Shown: piece after piece, positions 5,152-5,976 of the stretch
Layout of the letters: every line of letters begins with the position of its first letter
How positions within the stretch are numbered: position 1 is the first letter of the stretch
From: Thermoproteota archaeon
GTDB taxonomy: Archaea > Korarchaeota > Korarchaeia > Korarchaeales > Korarchaeaceae
Assembly (NCBI GenBank): GCA_003661365.1
Contig: QMVZ01000100.1
Span: forward strand, 1 to 5,976
Direction of reading: 5' to 3'
Length of the DNA: 5,976 nt
Notes under the pieces: model-generated
The model's input: the letters and a program-made list of their open reading frames with translations, nothing else
Databases searched by the model: none
Told to the model about the DNA's origin: nothing
Translations under genes and position numbers: made by a program

Positions 5152-5976
5152 TTGGACCTATCTGTTCCCTTGATGAACTCTCTAACTCTAGGATGCATGT
5201 ACACCCTGATGGCCCTAGGTCTGACCATGAGTTACTCGGTCACTAAAATATCCAATTTTGCCCACGGGGAACTTGTAACGCTGGGAGGCTACATAACAGC
5301 TTTAAGCGTTAATAGAGGTATTAACCTTCCGATCTCCCTAGTTCTGGCCTTCATCGCGTCAGCTCTCTTAGCCGTAGCTATAGATGAGCTCGTCTACAAA
5401 CCCTTGATAAAAAAGGGCTCAAGACCGCTTTTTCTGCTCGTGGCCAGCATAGGAGCCGGTCTAGTGTTTAGGTACCTTATGTTCATTTACGCAGACCTAA
5501 GGGGAGTGATCACGATACAAGCAAGGACTAGCGTCGAGATCATAGCAAGGATTGGAAGGGCTGCTCTTACAACCGTACACCTTTGGGTTTTTCCGATAAC
5601 TGCCGTGAGCGTAGCACTACTTCACTTGATGTTCCATCACACAAAGCCAGGAAAGGCCCTTAGGGCTATGGCAGATAACGAGGACTTGGCTAGGGTCTCT
5701 GGCATCAGGGTCTATGTGTTGAGGAGGCTCATGTGGGTAGTTGCTGGGGGGATAACTGGTGTTGCTGGAGGTCTTTGGGCCGTTTACTCAATAGTCACTC
5801 CTCAAACAGGGTGGGAAGCCCTCCTAAGGGTTTTCGCTTCTTCCATAATAGGGGGCTTCGTAAGCTTTTGGGGTACCATAGTAGGAGGTATTACCATAGG
5901 TCTAGCCGAAAACATTGGGATCTCCATTATGAACGAGTATTTCAACGTTAGCACTGCTTATAGGCCGCTGATATCC
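5152..5976 (+). CDS. livH: LivH-type permease subunit of the amino-acid ABC importer (partial, 3' end outside window)
   Basis: 275 codons are open from a TTG start to the window edge; family members are about 290-300 residues, so roughly 20 C-terminal residues are missing. It is a polytopic membrane protein forming half of the translocation pore. Seen: a first hydrophobic segment with the LivH hallmark LGLTMSYSVTKISNFAHGE (22-40), hydrophobic spans near 60-80, 92-112, 142-160, 193-215, 225-255, and the cytoplasmic coupling loop RAMADNEDLARVSGI at 171-185, which contacts the ATPases and is highly conserved in LivH/LivM. The start follows livF by 2 bp. LivH rather than LivM is preferred from the short N-terminus and the NFAHGE motif. 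A LivM gene should follow to the right. Confidence 0.93.
   Translation, partial: MDLSVPLMNSLTLGCMYTLMALGLTMSYSVTKISNFAHGELVTLGGYITALSVNRGINLPISLVLAFIASALLAVAIDELVYKPLIKKGSRPLFLLVASIGAGLVFRYLMFIYADLRGVITIQARTSVEIIARIGRAALTTVHLWVFPITAVSVALLHLMFHHTKPGKALRAMADNEDLARVSGIRVYVLRRLMWVVAGGITGVAGGLWAVYSIVTPQTGWEALLRVFASSIIGGFVSFWGTIVGGITIGLAENIGISIMNEYFNVSTAYRPLIS

Noticed and set aside
5733..5951. A 72-codon plus-strand frame near the right edge.
   Set aside because: It lies in another frame inside livH, whose conserved membrane segments continue through the whole stretch; its Arg/Trp/Gly-rich composition is typical of a shadow frame.

Overview
The window looks like chromosomal DNA of a hyperthermophilic archaeon, most likely a member of Thermococcales such as Pyrococcus (genus inferred from overall feel, not proven). 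The signs are a strong archaeal TATA box (TTATATAT) about 85 bp before a start codon, purine-rich Shine-Dalgarno sites (GGAGGA, AAGGTG, GGTGAG), heavy AGG/AGA and ATA codon use, GTG and TTG starts, a T-run terminator without a hairpin, and a membrane-anchored binding protein with a Pro/Thr/Glu linker.

Layout. Positions 3-113 (+) hold what may be the last 36 codons of a gene entering from the left. Convergent to it, at 138-2018 (-), is a 626-residue KamA-family radical SAM/PLP aminomutase. The family founder is lysine 2,3-aminomutase (LAM), but the two Asp residues that hold the lysine side chain in LAM are Lys513 and Asn551 here. That pair is the published signature of glutamate 2,3-aminomutase, so the likely reaction is L-glutamate to beta-glutamate. 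The protein also carries about 210 extra N-terminal residues of unknown function. A 329-bp divergent intergenic region (2019-2347) follows, containing both promoters and several inverted repeats that could be operators.

From 2348 to the right edge runs one operon (+) for a branched-chain-amino-acid-type (HAAT family) ABC importer: an anchored extracellular binding protein (livK-like, 2348-3631), two ATPases (livG 3671-4429, livF 4433-5149) and the first permease (livH, 5152 to the edge, incomplete). A livM-type second permease is expected just beyond the window. A pyrimidine tract ending in six T lies between the binding-protein gene and livG and may lower expression of the downstream genes relative to the binding protein.

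How it may work together. The importer should bring an amino acid or similar small solute into the cell. The divergent aminomutase would convert an alpha-amino acid to its beta form, which some archaea accumulate as a compatible solute. The shared control region, with sites resembling those of Lrp/feast-famine regulators, makes joint control by amino-acid supply reasonable. This link is inferred from gene position and sequence motifs only.
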